From contig OZ244980.1 of assembly GCA_965223035.1 (NCBI GenBank), positions 3,782,001 to 3,846,000 on the forward strand: DNA of 64,000 nucleotides. The letters run 5' to 3'. This DNA is from CAMDPA01 sp965223035. Lineage in GTDB: Bacteria; Pseudomonadota; Alphaproteobacteria; Rhizobiales; Hyphomicrobiaceae. Below the pieces are notes generated by a model, which was not told the DNA's origin, made no database searches, and saw only the letters and a program-made list of their open reading frames with translations. Shown here piece by piece: positions 26,003-34,849 of the stretch. Positions within the stretch are counted from its first letter, which is position 1. Each line of letters starts with the position of its first letter. The position numbers and the translations under genes are program-made.

Positions 26003-26310
26003 GTGCGAATTCCCCCCGGAAAGTACCGTCCCGCACAACGCCGGCGCCTCAGCGCTACCAACTGGGTACGAGCCAAATCGCAATCCAGCCCCCGCGGATC
26101 GCGCTCACAGCGATGTCAGGTATGCCAATGAGTGACTTTGCCAGACCCAGTCAAGGCTAAACCCAGTCAAGTCCACCACCCGATGACAACCACGGCCGTT
26201 GCCAAAGCTTGTCAACCATGACACGCCGCAGCATTTTCCCTGGCCCTACTGTGCACTGCGGAATCTGCCACGATTCGCGCATCTGTTGAACTGCCGCACC
26301 GGCCCTAAAC

Positions 26311-26919
26311 CTACAGATTGCGGGCGATCCCGGCGGCCAACTTGTCAACAGGCGTCGCGTGTGTGAAATGTGTCACAAATTTGCCAGTAGGGTCCATCAA
26401 GTACAAGATGCTGGTATGCTCCATGGTGTACGCGGCCGACGATTGAGGATCTTTGGTCTTGCGGAAATACACCCGGTAGGCGCGCGCCGCGGCGGTGATC
26501 TGCTCCAGACTGCCGGTCAATCCCACCAAGCGCGGATGGAAGCTCGCCACATAGCTGGCCAGCTGTTGCGGCGTGTCGCGTTCCGGATCGATGGTAATGA
26601 AGATCGGAGTCACACGTTCGCCCTTTGTCCCGAGCTTGTCGATGGCTTGCGCGGCAACCTGCAGACCGGTGGGACAAATATCCGGGCAGAACGTGAAGCC
26701 GAAGTAGACCAGCATGAACTTGCCTCGGAAGTCCTTGTCCGTCACCGGCTTGCCGGTGTGGTCGATCAGGTTAAACGGTCCGCCAACGGTGGCACGGCCG
26801 ATCGAGAATTCACCGGCCGGAAGCAGGCGCTGCAGCGCGCCAGGAATGGCGAGCAGGCCAACCAGGGCTCCCAACAGGACGCCCGCCACCACGAGCACGA
26901 TCCACCGCCCACGCACCAC
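26311..26919 (-). CDS. Sco1/SenC/PrrC family copper-binding thioredoxin-like protein
   Basis: A membrane-anchored periplasmic protein needed for CuA assembly in cytochrome oxidase and, as PrrC/SenC, implicated in passing a redox signal to RegB. One N-terminal membrane segment (about residues 6-27). The thioredoxin-like domain has the copper-binding CxxxC in FTFCPDICPTG and the third ligand histidine in EHTSILYLMD. Two adjacent GTG codons follow GAGGAGGAG; the second (26916) has better spacing. It is divergent from regB-regA, an arrangement like the senC-regA/regB cluster of purple bacteria. The leader contains an unusual 14-15-bp tandem repeat. Confidence 0.93.
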   Translation of the reverse strand: MVRGRWIVLVVAGVLLGALVGLLAIPGALQRLLPAGEFSIGRATVGGPFNLIDHTGKPVTDKDFRGKFMLVYFGFTFCPDICPTGLQVAAQAIDKLGTKGERVTPIFITIDPERDTPQQLASYVASFHPRLVGLTGSLEQITAAARAYRVYFRKTKDPQSSAAYTMEHTSILYLMDPTGKFVTHFTHATPVDKLAAGIARNL

Positions 26920-26930
26920 GGCTCCTCCTC

Positions 26931-27009
26931 AGGGATCTCAACTCAGCGATTTTAACTCGGCGATTTCAACTCAGGGATCTCGATTCGATGATCTTGACTC
27001 ACTGATCGC
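26931..27009. repeat. 14-15-bp degenerate tandem repeat between sco and regB
   Basis: About five units of the form GATTTCAACTCAGC in a row, the first ones closest to each other. On the minus strand they read TGAGTTGARATC and lie directly before the sco ribosome site. Confidence 0.75.
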
Positions 27010-27262
27010 AACGGCCAGCGACCCAACCGTCCTCGGCAGCAGGACGTAGCACCCGTTGACCGTGGTAGGATATGTGGCCTTGTGGCCATCAAAGCACAAG
27101 CCGATGCCCCGAGGTCGGCTCAAACCCTGATGAACTCAGGCGGCGCCACCCGCGATCGCGAGCGGCAGCGGCTGCGTCTGGCGGTGGAAACGACGGGGCT
27201 GGGACGTCTTGGTGGTATGTCACGTTCCGATCCCAAGCGACTGCGCTTCAGGAGGCAAGATC
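27010..27262. promoter_or_regulatory. Upstream region of regB, promoter not resolved
   Basis: About 250 bp between the tandem repeat and regB. TTGACC at 27055 is a possible -35 element, but no -10 at proper spacing was found. Presumably holds divergent control signals for sco and regB. Confidence 0.35.
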
Positions 27263-28702
27263 TTGGTCGATCCTGACATGGTGCTGGAAACCAGTCCCCG
27301 ACTGCACACCGAGGTGGTGGAAAGCCGGCTCCGCCTGCAGACCATCGTACGGTTGCGGTGGTTCGCCGTCGTGGGACAAACCATTGCCGTTGCGGTGGTG
27401 CCGCTCGGCTTCGGCTTTCCGCTGCCGGTCGGCTACTGTCTGGTGATCATCGCCTGCTCGGCATGGCTCAACGTGTTCTTGCGGGTGCTGTATCCGGCGC
27501 GACATCGGCTGAGCTCGCGGTTTGCCACCGTGCTGCTGGTCTATGACCTGTTACAGCTGGCCGCATTGCTCTATCTGACGGGCGGGATCGAGAACCCGTT
27601 CGTGATCCTATTGGTCGCTCCCGTCACCGTGTCTGCGGCAACCCTGCCGTTACGTCACACCTTGCTGATCGGCACGGTGGCGATGGTCTGTGCTGCTGTG
27701 CTGACCAAGTATCACTTGCCCTTGCCATGGGATGCGGCCGGCACCCTGGCCGGCCCGGTGGCGATCCCTGCTCTTTACAAATTCGGTATCCTGGTTGCGA
27801 TTGCGGCCTGCATGAGCTTTCAAGCGATCTATACATGGCGGCTTTCAAAGGAAGCCCGCGAGATGTCTGCCGCCCTCACCGCCACCGAGTTCGTGCTCGC
27901 CCATGAGCAAAAGCTGCACGCGCTCGACGGGCTGGCCGCGGCCGCCGCCCATGAGCTAGGTACGCCGTTGGCCACGATCGCATTGGTGAGCAAAGAACTG
28001 GAGCGGACGATCGAGCCGACCAGCCCCTATGCGGAGGACATCGCGCTTTTGCGGAGCCAGGCGCAGCGCTGTCGTGATATCCTGAAAAAACTGACCCGCA
28101 GCCCGCAGGAACAAGACCCACTTCACGCGACCTTGTCGGTTGGCCAGCTGATCGAAGAGGCGGTGGAACCGCACCGCGACGGCGCCATCGAGATCGTGAT
28201 CGATGCCGGGCCGGCGTCGGCGACCCTGGACGCCGGCGGGTCCGTCAGCGAACCGGTCGGCGAGCGACGCCCCGGCGTCATCCATGGGCTTGGGAACATC
28301 GTTGAAAACGCAGTTGATTTTGCCGCACACAAGGTCGAGATCACAGCCCGATGGAGCGAGCGCGAGGTGCGAATCCTCATTTGCGATGACGGTCTCGGTT
28401 TTTCACCGGAGATTCTCGATACCATCGGCGAGCCCTACGTGACGAGCAGATCATCGGGCAGCAGATCCCGCCTGCGCCCGGACGACGAAACGCCCCGCAG
28501 CGGCCACGGCGGGCTTGGCCTCGGTTTTTTCATTGCCAAGACCCTGTTGGAGCGCTCCGGCGCCACCCTATCGTTTGGCAACCGGTCTGACGGGCGCACC
28601 GGTGCCCTGGTCCGCATCGCTTGGCCGCGGGAGGCCTTTGAGGTGGCCCAAACCGGTTGGGGCTTGCCATCTACCGAAGGCGAGGCCCTGTCCTTACATT
28701 GA
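27263..28702 (+). CDS. regB: Redox sensor histidine kinase RegB/PrrB/ActS
   Basis: Senses quinone-pool and redox state and phosphorylates RegA. A TTG start is proposed because GGAGG sits exactly seven bases upstream; a later ATG (27278) is possible. Six membrane segments span about residues 25-190, with the quinone-linked heptapeptide GGIENPF. The H-box is AAAAHELGTPLATIALVSKE, and the redox-active cysteine corresponds to the one in QAQRCRDILKKL. The HATPase domain has GLGNIVENAVDFA, ICDDGLGFSPEI and GHGGLGLGFFIAKTLLERSG. It is 80 bp upstream of regA and forms an operon with it. Confidence 0.94.
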   Translation: MVDPDMVLETSPRLHTEVVESRLRLQTIVRLRWFAVVGQTIAVAVVPLGFGFPLPVGYCLVIIACSAWLNVFLRVLYPARHRLSSRFATVLLVYDLLQLAALLYLTGGIENPFVILLVAPVTVSAATLPLRHTLLIGTVAMVCAAVLTKYHLPLPWDAAGTLAGPVAIPALYKFGILVAIAACMSFQAIYTWRLSKEAREMSAALTATEFVLAHEQKLHALDGLAAAAAHELGTPLATIALVSKELERTIEPTSPYAEDIALLRSQAQRCRDILKKLTRSPQEQDPLHATLSVGQLIEEAVEPHRDGAIEIVIDAGPASATLDAGGSVSEPVGERRPGVIHGLGNIVENAVDFAAHKVEITARWSEREVRILICDDGLGFSPEILDTIGEPYVTSRSSGSRSRLRPDDETPRSGHGGLGLGFFIAKTLLERSGATLSFGNRSDGRTGALVRIAWPREAFEVAQTGWGLPSTEGEALSLH

Positions 28703-28782
28703 GGTTTGAAACACACCGGACCATCGGCGCAAAGACGACGGCGCGAAAAGTCTGTATGAGAGGACTGCGTGACAGGAGATTG

Positions 28783-29352
28783 ATGAACGTGGCAGAGGAC
28801 TTGAGTTTTAAGGCGGATGAGCTGCCTGAGGACAGCTCTTTGATGATCGTGGACGATGATCGGGCGTTTTTGCAGCGGCTGGCGCGGGCCATGGAGCAGC
28901 GCGGGTTTGCCGTGCGCACGGGGCATTCGGTGGCGGAGGGCCTGGACCTCATTCGAAAGTCGGCGCCGGCGTTCGCCGTCGTTGACATGCGGTTGGAGGA
29001 TGGTAACGGCCTGGATGTGATCGCGGAACTCAATCGCACCCGTCCTGCGGCACGGGCGGTGGTGTTGACCGGGTATGGCAACATCGCCACCGCGGTCTCT
29101 GCGGTAAAGCTTGGCGCCGTCGACTACCTGGCCAAACCGGCCGATGCGGACGATGTCACCGATGCGCTGCTGGCGCCCACTGACACCAAGGCACCACCGC
29201 CAGAGAACCCGATGTCGGCCGACCGGGTCCGCTGGGAACACATCCAGCGCGTGTATGAACTTTGCGGCCGCAACGTGTCTGAAACGGCGCGCCGGCTCAA
29301 CATGCATCGGCGCACGCTACAACGCATCCTCGCCAAGCGCGCCCCGAAATAG
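28783..29352 (+). CDS. regA: Redox response regulator RegA/PrrA/ActR
   Basis: Phosphorylated by RegB, it controls respiration, carbon and nitrogen fixation and related genes in alphaproteobacteria. The ATG at 28783 has AGGAG seven bases upstream; longer ORF starts extend into regB. The receiver domain has the acidic pair and phospho-site region SLMIVDDDRAFL and FAVVDMRLEDGNGLDVI, with T and K switch residues in VVLTGYGNIATAV and LAKPADADD. A Fis-type helix-turn-helix closes it (NVSETARRLNMHRRTLQRIL). 189 residues, close to the usual 184. The receiver-to-HTH linker is the proline-rich hinge seen in RegA. Confidence 0.95.
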   Translation: MNVAEDLSFKADELPEDSSLMIVDDDRAFLQRLARAMEQRGFAVRTGHSVAEGLDLIRKSAPAFAVVDMRLEDGNGLDVIAELNRTRPAARAVVLTGYGNIATAVSAVKLGAVDYLAKPADADDVTDALLAPTDTKAPPPENPMSADRVRWEHIQRVYELCGRNVSETARRLNMHRRTLQRILAKRAPK

Positions 29353-29367
29353 CGTCTGAACGCACGG

Positions 29368-30597
29368 ATGTCAGCTCGGAAGATCGCCTCCCCGCGCGCC
29401 GTCGACCTGACCTCGGCGGCATTCAAGCGTACGCCGTTTGTCGTGATCGCAGGGCTGCGCGCCGCCGGCGAGATCGTCAGGATCCGACTGCCGCTGTTAG
29501 GCCCGACCTGGCTTGCACTCAGCTACCGCGCCGTTAGCGAGCTTTTAAAAAATAGCGATAGCTTCGTGATGGAGCCGCAAAGGGCTGGGCGACGCAGCTA
29601 TGCCGGGCTCAAGTGGTGGATGCCGGGTACGATTCGGATCCTCGCCGACAATATGCTGCTGCGCGATGATCCCGACCATCGACGCCTGCGCAGATTGGTC
29701 GATCAAGCCTTTCACAAACAGGACGTCACCCGATTGCGCGGCCGCATCGATGTGATTGCCGATGAGCTTTTGGACAGTGCCGACGGTCGAGGCGATATCG
29801 ATCTGGTGGCCGCGTTCGCGCGCCCGTTGCCGTTGTATGTGATCAGCGAGATGTTGGGGCTGCCACATGCCGACCGTCCCGTGTTTGCAAACCTGGCAGG
29901 TGGCCTGACCGGCTCGGCCTCGGCGCTGGGCTTTATCCGTGCGTTGCCCAAAATTCGGCGGCTGACCGATTATCTGCGCGCTCAGTTCGAAAGCTGCCGC
30001 CGCAGCCCGCGCGAAGGTCTGATCACGGCGCTGTTGGAGGCGCGCGACGCGGGCGATCACCTCAGCGAGAACGAACTGCTCGCGATGGTGTTCCTCTTGC
30101 TGATGGCCGGTCATGAGACCACAACTCACCTGATCAGCGTCGGCGCGCTCACGCTGCTTCAGCACCCAGATCAAAAACACAGTTTGCTGTCGGATTGGTC
30201 GACGGTCGACCGGGCCACCGAAGAACTGTTGCGCTATACAACGCCGGTGCAGATGACCAAGCCGCGTCACGTCGCCCGTGACATGGACTTTTTCGGTCGA
30301 CCCTTGAAGCGCGGCGATAGCATCATGGCGCTGTTGGCGTCGGCTAACGTGGACCCAGCCAAATTCGAAGCCCCCGAAACGCTGCAGCTTGACCGCCATC
30401 CAAATCCGCATCTCGCGTTTGGCACCGGCCCTCACGTCTGCCTCGGCCTGCAGTTGGCGCGCGCTGAAGCCCAGATCGCCTACCAGCGCCTGTTCTCCCG
30501 GTTCCCCGATCTGCGCCTGGCAGTGGCGGAAGATGAACTGGTCTGGGCAAAGAGCGGCATGCGCGCCGTGATGACCCTGCCGGTCAAGCTCAACTAG
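29368..30597 (+). CDS. Cytochrome P450 (bacterial class I type)
   Basis: A soluble haem monooxygenase; the substrate is not predictable. It has the I-helix oxygen-activation motif AGHETTTHL (about residue 248), the K-helix ExxR in EELLRYTTP, and the haem-binding loop FGTGPHVCLGLQLARAE with the proximal cysteine. DDPDHRRLRRLVDQAF in the C-helix region is typical. At 409 residues it is full length. It starts 15 bp after regA on the same strand and may be cotranscribed. No ferredoxin or reductase partner is adjacent. Its TAG stop is within the CTAG opening repeat B5. Confidence 0.94.
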   Translation: MSARKIASPRAVDLTSAAFKRTPFVVIAGLRAAGEIVRIRLPLLGPTWLALSYRAVSELLKNSDSFVMEPQRAGRRSYAGLKWWMPGTIRILADNMLLRDDPDHRRLRRLVDQAFHKQDVTRLRGRIDVIADELLDSADGRGDIDLVAAFARPLPLYVISEMLGLPHADRPVFANLAGGLTGSASALGFIRALPKIRRLTDYLRAQFESCRRSPREGLITALLEARDAGDHLSENELLAMVFLLLMAGHETTTHLISVGALTLLQHPDQKHSLLSDWSTVDRATEELLRYTTPVQMTKPRHVARDMDFFGRPLKRGDSIMALLASANVDPAKFEAPETLQLDRHPNPHLAFGTGPHVCLGLQLARAEAQIAYQRLFSRFPDLRLAVAEDELVWAKSGMRAVMTLPVKLN

Positions 30598-30639
30598 ATC
30601 ATTTCCGCCTGGGCGGCACGAAATGCCGGCCCGCCCTAG
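30594..30639 (+). repeat. Family B repeat, copy B5 (truncated), sharing CTAG with A3
   Basis: CTAGATCATTTCCGCCTGGG, then GCGGCACGAAATGCCGGCCCGCC, then the CTAG at 30636 that begins repeat A3. The first CTAG supplies the P450 stop codon. Confidence 0.7.
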
Positions 30640-30696
30640 ATCATCGCGCCTTTAATCGGGATCGTTCCGATTCCGATTAACGGCAGGTTGCTCTAG
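30636..30696 (+). repeat. Family A repeat, copy A3 (61-bp mosaic)
   Basis: CTAGATCATCGCGCC (left end of hairpin 1) is fused at the shared TTTAATCGG to hairpin 2, ending GGCAGGTTGCTCTAG. The right CTAG provides the minus-strand stop codon of the GGT-family gene. Confidence 0.9.
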
Positions 30697-32519
30697 CGGC
30701 CGGCGGCGTAGCCCTGCATACCCCGTGGGTTCGCTGCCGCCTTCAGGATGGGTCCATCTCGGGTCGCCGCAGATAGTCGCCCTTCGCTCCAGTCGCTGCC
30801 GATCTCGACGCGATGGCCCCGGCGTTCCAATTCCTGGACGGTGGCGCTGGGCATCCGGCTTTCGACGACCAACACGCCGGGCCGGGCCTCGCGCGGCCAA
30901 AACGAGCTGGGGAAATGCTCGATATGCCAAGAGGGCGCATCGATCGCCTCCTGCAGGTTCATGCCCGCATGGACATGACGCAGGAACAACTGGCTGTTCC
31001 ATTGGTCTTGCTGATCGCCGCCGGGCGTGCCCCACACCATGTAAGGCTCGCCGTCGCGCAGGGCCATGCCGACCGACAGCGTCGTGCGCGGTCTGCGATG
31101 CGGGGCCAACGCGGCCGGATGTCCGTCGACCAACCAAAACATTTGCGCACGGCTGCCCAGCGGAAAGCCGAGCTCCGGAATGACCGGCGACGACTGCAGC
31201 CAGCCGCCGGACGGGGTCGCGGTGAACATGTTGCCATCGCGATCGATGATATCGATGTGACAGGTATCGCCGCGGGTTCGCCCGTCGCTGCTCACGGTCG
31301 GCTCGCCGGTCCCGCCCTGCCGACCGGCCGTCGGCTCGCCCACGCCGGCGGCCAGCGCCCCGGCCGGGGTCTCGCCGTAAACCACACGTCCGATGCGTCC
31401 ACCGGGCGTCCCGGGGCGCAGTTCGAGCGAGGCCGTCGTCTCGTCGATCAGGGTCCGACGCTCTGCCGCATAAGCGTCCGACAACAACACATCGATCGGT
31501 ACGTCGGACTGCTGCGGATCACCATAGAACGCTTCCCGGTCGGCGAAGGCAAGTTTGGCGCACTCAACCCACAGATGGATGAAATCCGGGCTACTCGGTG
31601 CGAGCTGACCAAGCTCGTAGCCGGACAGCAGCGCCAATTGCTGCAACAATACCGGCGACTGCGACCATGGACCGGGCTTAAGCACCGTGTAGCGCCCATA
31701 ATCGAGCCGCAGCGGCTGTTCGATGGTCGGCTCCCAGCGCGCTATGTCGTCAGCGGTCAGCACGCCGCGATGCGGCCGGCCCGAAACGTCCATCACCTCG
31801 GTGCCGCCAGCAAAGCGGCCGATCGCTTCAGCGACGAAGCCTTGGCTCCACGCGCGCCGGGCCCGCTCGATCTGAGCCTCGCGGCCGCCGCCGCCAGCCT
31901 CCGCCTCCTTCAAAATCCGCTCATAGGTCGCCGCATGTGCCCGATTGCGGAACATCGAGCCGGGTTTCGGCACCTGGCCATCGGGCAAATACACTGCCGC
32001 CGAGGTCGGCCAGTGATCGCAAAACAGCTGTGCGACAGAGGCGATGGTATCGCAGATCTGATAGACCACCGGATAGCCATTGCGGGCGTAGCCGATCGCC
32101 GGCTCCAGCACATCGCGCAAGGACATCGTGCCGTAGCGTTCCAGGATCATCATATAGGTCGGAAACGTCCCCGGAATGCAGGCCGCCAACAATCCGGTCC
32201 CCGGCACCAGATCGAGCCCCAAATGGTCGCGATAGTGAGCGATGCTGGCGCCGGCAGGGGCGGTCCCCTGACCACAAATCACCTGCGGCTTGCCGATCCG
32301 CCGATCGTAGACCATCACCGGAACATCGCCGGCGGGGCCGTTGAGATGGGGCTCGACCACCTGCAGTGTGAAGGCCGTTGCAACGCCGGCATCGAAGGCA
32401 TTGCCGCCCCGCTCTAAGATTCCCATGCCGACGGCGGAGGCCAGCCAGTGGGTCGATGCGGCAACACCGAACGTCCCCTTCAGTTCGGGCCGGGTCGTGA
32501 ACAGGCGGGATTGGGTCAC
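30693..32519 (-). CDS. Gamma-glutamyltransferase family protein (divergent paralogue)
   Basis: An Ntn-hydrolase of the GGT family, probably cytosolic since no signal peptide is visible. The N-terminal family block is clear (ASTHWLASAVGMGILERGGNAFDAGVATA), and the small-subunit start is GDTCHIDIIDRDGNMFTATP, where the threonine would be the nucleophile. The usual PLSSMAPT block is replaced by PRTTLSVGMALRDGEP and followed by WGTPGGDQQDQWNSQLFL, as in the YwrD-like subfamily whose substrates are poorly known. Two GTG codons start the ORF; the second (32519) has GAGGAG at good spacing. It is convergent with the P450 gene, and the stop codon comes from repeat A3. Confidence 0.87.
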   Translation of the reverse strand: MTQSRLFTTRPELKGTFGVAASTHWLASAVGMGILERGGNAFDAGVATAFTLQVVEPHLNGPAGDVPVMVYDRRIGKPQVICGQGTAPAGASIAHYRDHLGLDLVPGTGLLAACIPGTFPTYMMILERYGTMSLRDVLEPAIGYARNGYPVVYQICDTIASVAQLFCDHWPTSAAVYLPDGQVPKPGSMFRNRAHAATYERILKEAEAGGGGREAQIERARRAWSQGFVAEAIGRFAGGTEVMDVSGRPHRGVLTADDIARWEPTIEQPLRLDYGRYTVLKPGPWSQSPVLLQQLALLSGYELGQLAPSSPDFIHLWVECAKLAFADREAFYGDPQQSDVPIDVLLSDAYAAERRTLIDETTASLELRPGTPGGRIGRVVYGETPAGALAAGVGEPTAGRQGGTGEPTVSSDGRTRGDTCHIDIIDRDGNMFTATPSGGWLQSSPVIPELGFPLGSRAQMFWLVDGHPAALAPHRRPRTTLSVGMALRDGEPYMVWGTPGGDQQDQWNSQLFLRHVHAGMNLQEAIDAPSWHIEHFPSSFWPREARPGVLVVESRMPSATVQELERRGHRVEIGSDWSEGRLSAATRDGPILKAAANPRGMQGYAAGR

Positions 32520-32750
32520 GGGCACTCCTCAGGCTTGATGCATAAAACCGGTCGCGACAGATCACGACAAAGGCTTGCACCATCACGATGCACCATGGCA
32601 AGCAAACTCACGGCAGCGTGCGATGGGACGCTGCCAATTCAAAACTGACGCGGCCAACCCGGCAGCCGGCGCAGGCGCAGCTTGAGCCCGCACCGGCGGC
32701 AAGATCAGCCCGGACAGCTGCGGCGGAAGAGCGAGGTGGGCAGAAATGGG

Positions 32751-33155
32751 GTGAGCGTCGTGCTGCAAGGCGTGGGCGCGGTGATCGCTGGGTTTGCCGC
32801 CATGGCCGCCATCGTCATGATCGGCGAATGGTTGATCCGGCTGGTTCAGCCCACCGCATCGGTTAATGCGGCGGCGGGAATGCCTGGAGCAACCTATCTC
32901 GCGCTCAATCTGACGGCGGGCACCATCGCTGCGCTGACCGGCGGTGTGCTCGCAAGTTGGCTGGCCCCGCAGGCGCCGCTGTGGCACGCCATCGCGTTGG
33001 CGGCCTTGGTCTGCATCATGGGCTTGGTGTCGGCCGGCATGGCCGGGGACGCCCAGCCGCGCTGGTACCAGGCGGTGCTGTATGGGGTGATGCCGGTGAT
33101 CGTGATTGCCGGCGGTTGGGCCTCGACCCAGTCGACGTGGGGAGCCGCCACGTGA
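32751..33155 (+). CDS. Small integral membrane protein of unknown function
   Basis: I do not recognise the family. The proposed GTG start follows AGGTGGG; other starts nearby (a GTG at 32760, or 32682) are possible. The 134 residues contain four predicted membrane segments: VVLQGVGAVIAGFAAMAAI, the stretch around LALNLTAGTIAALTGGVLA, IALAALVCIMGLVSAGM and VLYGVMPVIVIAGGW. The stop overlaps the lipB start codon as GTGA, so it is likely translated with lipB. Nothing in the sequence links it to lipoate metabolism. Confidence 0.65.
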   Translation: MSVVLQGVGAVIAGFAAMAAIVMIGEWLIRLVQPTASVNAAAGMPGATYLALNLTAGTIAALTGGVLASWLAPQAPLWHAIALAALVCIMGLVSAGMAGDAQPRWYQAVLYGVMPVIVIAGGWASTQSTWGAAT

Positions 33156-33874
33156 GCGGGATGGACGAACATCGGGGATCGGCCGGCGACGATTTGCAGC
33201 CCGTCGAGTGGGTGATCTCGGACAGGCCGGTCGATTACCAGCGTGCCGTCGCCGCCATGGAGGCCCGCGTCGCCGCCATCGCCCAGGGCCAAGCGCGCGA
33301 ATTGGTCTGGCTGCTCGAACATCCACCACTTTACACGGCCGGAACCAGTGCCAAGCCGGAGGATCTGCTGATGCCGGATCGCTTTGCGGTGTTCAAGACC
33401 GGACGCGGCGGCCAATACACCTACCACGGTCCGGGCCAGCGGGTGGTCTACGTGATGCTCGACCTCAACCGCCGAGGGCGTGATATTCGCGCGTTCGTGA
33501 CGGCGCTGGAACAGTGGGTGATCGCGACCCTCGACCAGTTCAACGTAAAAGGCGAGATCCGGCGCGATCGGGTCGGCGTGTGGGTGCGCCGCCCGCAAAA
33601 ATCCGCCGATGCAGAGGACAAGATCGCCGCCATTGGCATCCGCCTCAAGCGCTGGGTCAGCCTGCACGGCCTGGCGATCAATGTTGACCCCGACCTCGAT
33701 CACTTCACCGGCATCGTGCCTTGCGGCCATGCCGAGTACGGTGTGACGAGCCTGGTCGACCTCGGTTTGATCGTCAGCATGGCCGAAGTCGACATGGCGC
33801 TGGAGGCCGCCTTCAAGCACCGCTTCGGCGCGATCGTCCGCAGCCCAACGGTCGAGCCGTCACCCGTCCCTTAA
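33152..33874 (+). CDS. lipB: Lipoyl(octanoyl) transferase LipB
   Basis: Transfers octanoate from acyl carrier protein to lipoyl domains of pyruvate and oxoglutarate dehydrogenases and the glycine cleavage system. The start is a GTG that overlaps the upstream stop and has GGGGAG seven bases before it. Family motifs: LVWLLEHPPLYTAGTSA, GRGGQYTYHGPGQRVVYVML, the catalytic lysine in IGIRLKRWVSLHG and the catalytic cysteine in GIVPCGHAEYGVTSL. About 240 residues, normal for alphaproteobacteria. The longer upstream reading frame lies inside the preceding gene and is rejected. Confidence 0.95.
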   Translation: MSGMDEHRGSAGDDLQPVEWVISDRPVDYQRAVAAMEARVAAIAQGQARELVWLLEHPPLYTAGTSAKPEDLLMPDRFAVFKTGRGGQYTYHGPGQRVVYVMLDLNRRGRDIRAFVTALEQWVIATLDQFNVKGEIRRDRVGVWVRRPQKSADAEDKIAAIGIRLKRWVSLHGLAINVDPDLDHFTGIVPCGHAEYGVTSLVDLGLIVSMAEVDMALEAAFKHRFGAIVRSPTVEPSPVP

Positions 33875-33902
33875 TCGCAATGCAAGCGGTTGCTCAGCGC
33901 CA

Positions 33903-33960
33903 GGGGCCAAGTCGGGAGCCAAGTCAGGAGCCAAGTCAGGGGGCCAAGTCAGGGGGCTCA
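33903..33960. repeat. 13-14-bp tandem repeat after lipB
   Basis: Four to five imperfect copies of a GGGGCCAAGTCAG-type unit between the convergent lipB and small exported-protein genes. Confidence 0.85.
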
Positions 33961-33966
33961 AGCTGG

Positions 33967-34314
33967 TCATCGGCGGGTGGGCGGTCGGTTGCGGCGCGCA
34001 TCTGGCTTTTCGGCCGGGGATGCATCGAGCGGTGCCGCCGCGACCCCGTCGAAATAAAGGTAGCCTGCTTCGATCGATACCAGCTCGTTGCCATCCAACC
34101 GATACTCGGTTTCACCCTGGCCAGCATTGAAGCGAACCGTGCAACCATCGGCGCACACATCCGTCAACGCCACGTTGGGCTTGAGCACGTGCTCTGCCCG
34201 TTTGTTTCCTTCGATCAACGTGATCGTCAGGTCCTTGCCGTCGCGATTGGTGATCGTCGAGGCCGACGCGGCGGCACCGCCGAACGTGATCAAAAGCACC
34301 GTCAAGATCGGCAT
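33967..34314 (-). CDS. Small putative periplasmic protein
   Basis: Unrecognised, 115 residues. The ATG at 34314 begins a clear signal peptide (MPILTVLLITFGGAAASAS). The mature part is a small beta-rich domain, ITNRDGKDLTITLIEGNKR, with one cysteine pair (DVCADGCTVRF) and GETEYRLDGNELVSIEAGYL, ending in a Pro/Arg/Asp-rich tail. No ribosome site precedes the ATG, and repeat B6 begins only about 15 bp upstream, so the native leader may have been replaced when that repeat arrived. In-frame codons further upstream belong to the repeat. Confidence 0.6.
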   Translation of the reverse strand: MPILTVLLITFGGAAASASTITNRDGKDLTITLIEGNKRAEHVLKPNVALTDVCADGCTVRFNAGQGETEYRLDGNELVSIEAGYLYFDGVAAAPLDASPAEKPDARRNRPPTRR

Positions 34315-34329
34315 CGTGAGGTAATGGCG

Positions 34330-34451
34330 TTGCAAAGTGAGCTGGAACCCTCCCGCGGCCCCGACCGGCCAACCCAAGGCCCGCTTATGCGGGTGGCCGG
34401 GCGGCGGAGCGGGCCGGCACGGCTGATCCGCGTCAGTCGGACATGCGCTAG
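34330..34451 (-). repeat. Family B repeat, copy B6 (inverted)
   Basis: Long hairpin (arms around CCCGACCGGCCAACCC and GGTGGCCGGGCGG), then GAGCGGGCCGGCACGGC, a degenerate short palindrome TCCGCGTCAGTCGGA and CTAG at 34448. Confidence 0.7.
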
Positions 34452-34528
34452 GCGTGGTCATCGTTCGGCAACCCTTCTTGGCGCGCCGCAATTCAGGCCT
34501 CGCGGCAGCTCAGACCGGCCCGGGACCA

Positions 34529-34825
34529 TCATCGCGTCGGACGGACTTCGAAGCCGGTGTCGGCACTCACGCCCTCACCGATCAGCTCGACCCGGTCGAC
34601 CCGGGCCCCTCGGGGTCCAGTCCGACAGGCCACGAGCATCTCGCGGACCTGTTGCGCGGGCCCGGCGAAGACCGCTTCCACCGCGCCGGTCCGGCGATTG
34701 CGAACCCAGCCGTCCAACCCCCGGTCGGCGGCTTGGATCTGGACCCAAGCGCGAAACCCAACACCTTGAACCAGGCCTTCGATCAACACATGCGCAGCGC
34801 GCCGATCGGGGGTATCGATGGGCAT
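34529..34825 (-). CDS. acyP: Acylphosphatase
   Basis: A small enzyme hydrolysing acyl phosphates such as acetyl phosphate. The 98 residues contain the phosphate-binding signature EGLVQGVGFRAWV with the catalytic arginine, and the asparagine-bearing second block GLDGWVRNRRTGAVEAVFAG. The C-terminus GFEVRPTR ends the ferredoxin-like fold. It stands alone between repeats B6 and B7. The product is complete and of normal length. Confidence 0.93.
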   Translation of the reverse strand: MPIDTPDRRAAHVLIEGLVQGVGFRAWVQIQAADRGLDGWVRNRRTGAVEAVFAGPAQQVREMLVACRTGPRGARVDRVELIGEGVSADTGFEVRPTR

Positions 34826-34849
34826 ATTTCACCCGGCCCTGTTGATGAC

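Noticed and set aside
30813..32417. 534-codon open frame opposite the second GGT gene
   Set aside because: Mirror of a real gene in GC-rich DNA; composition is His/Arg/Gln-rich without domains.
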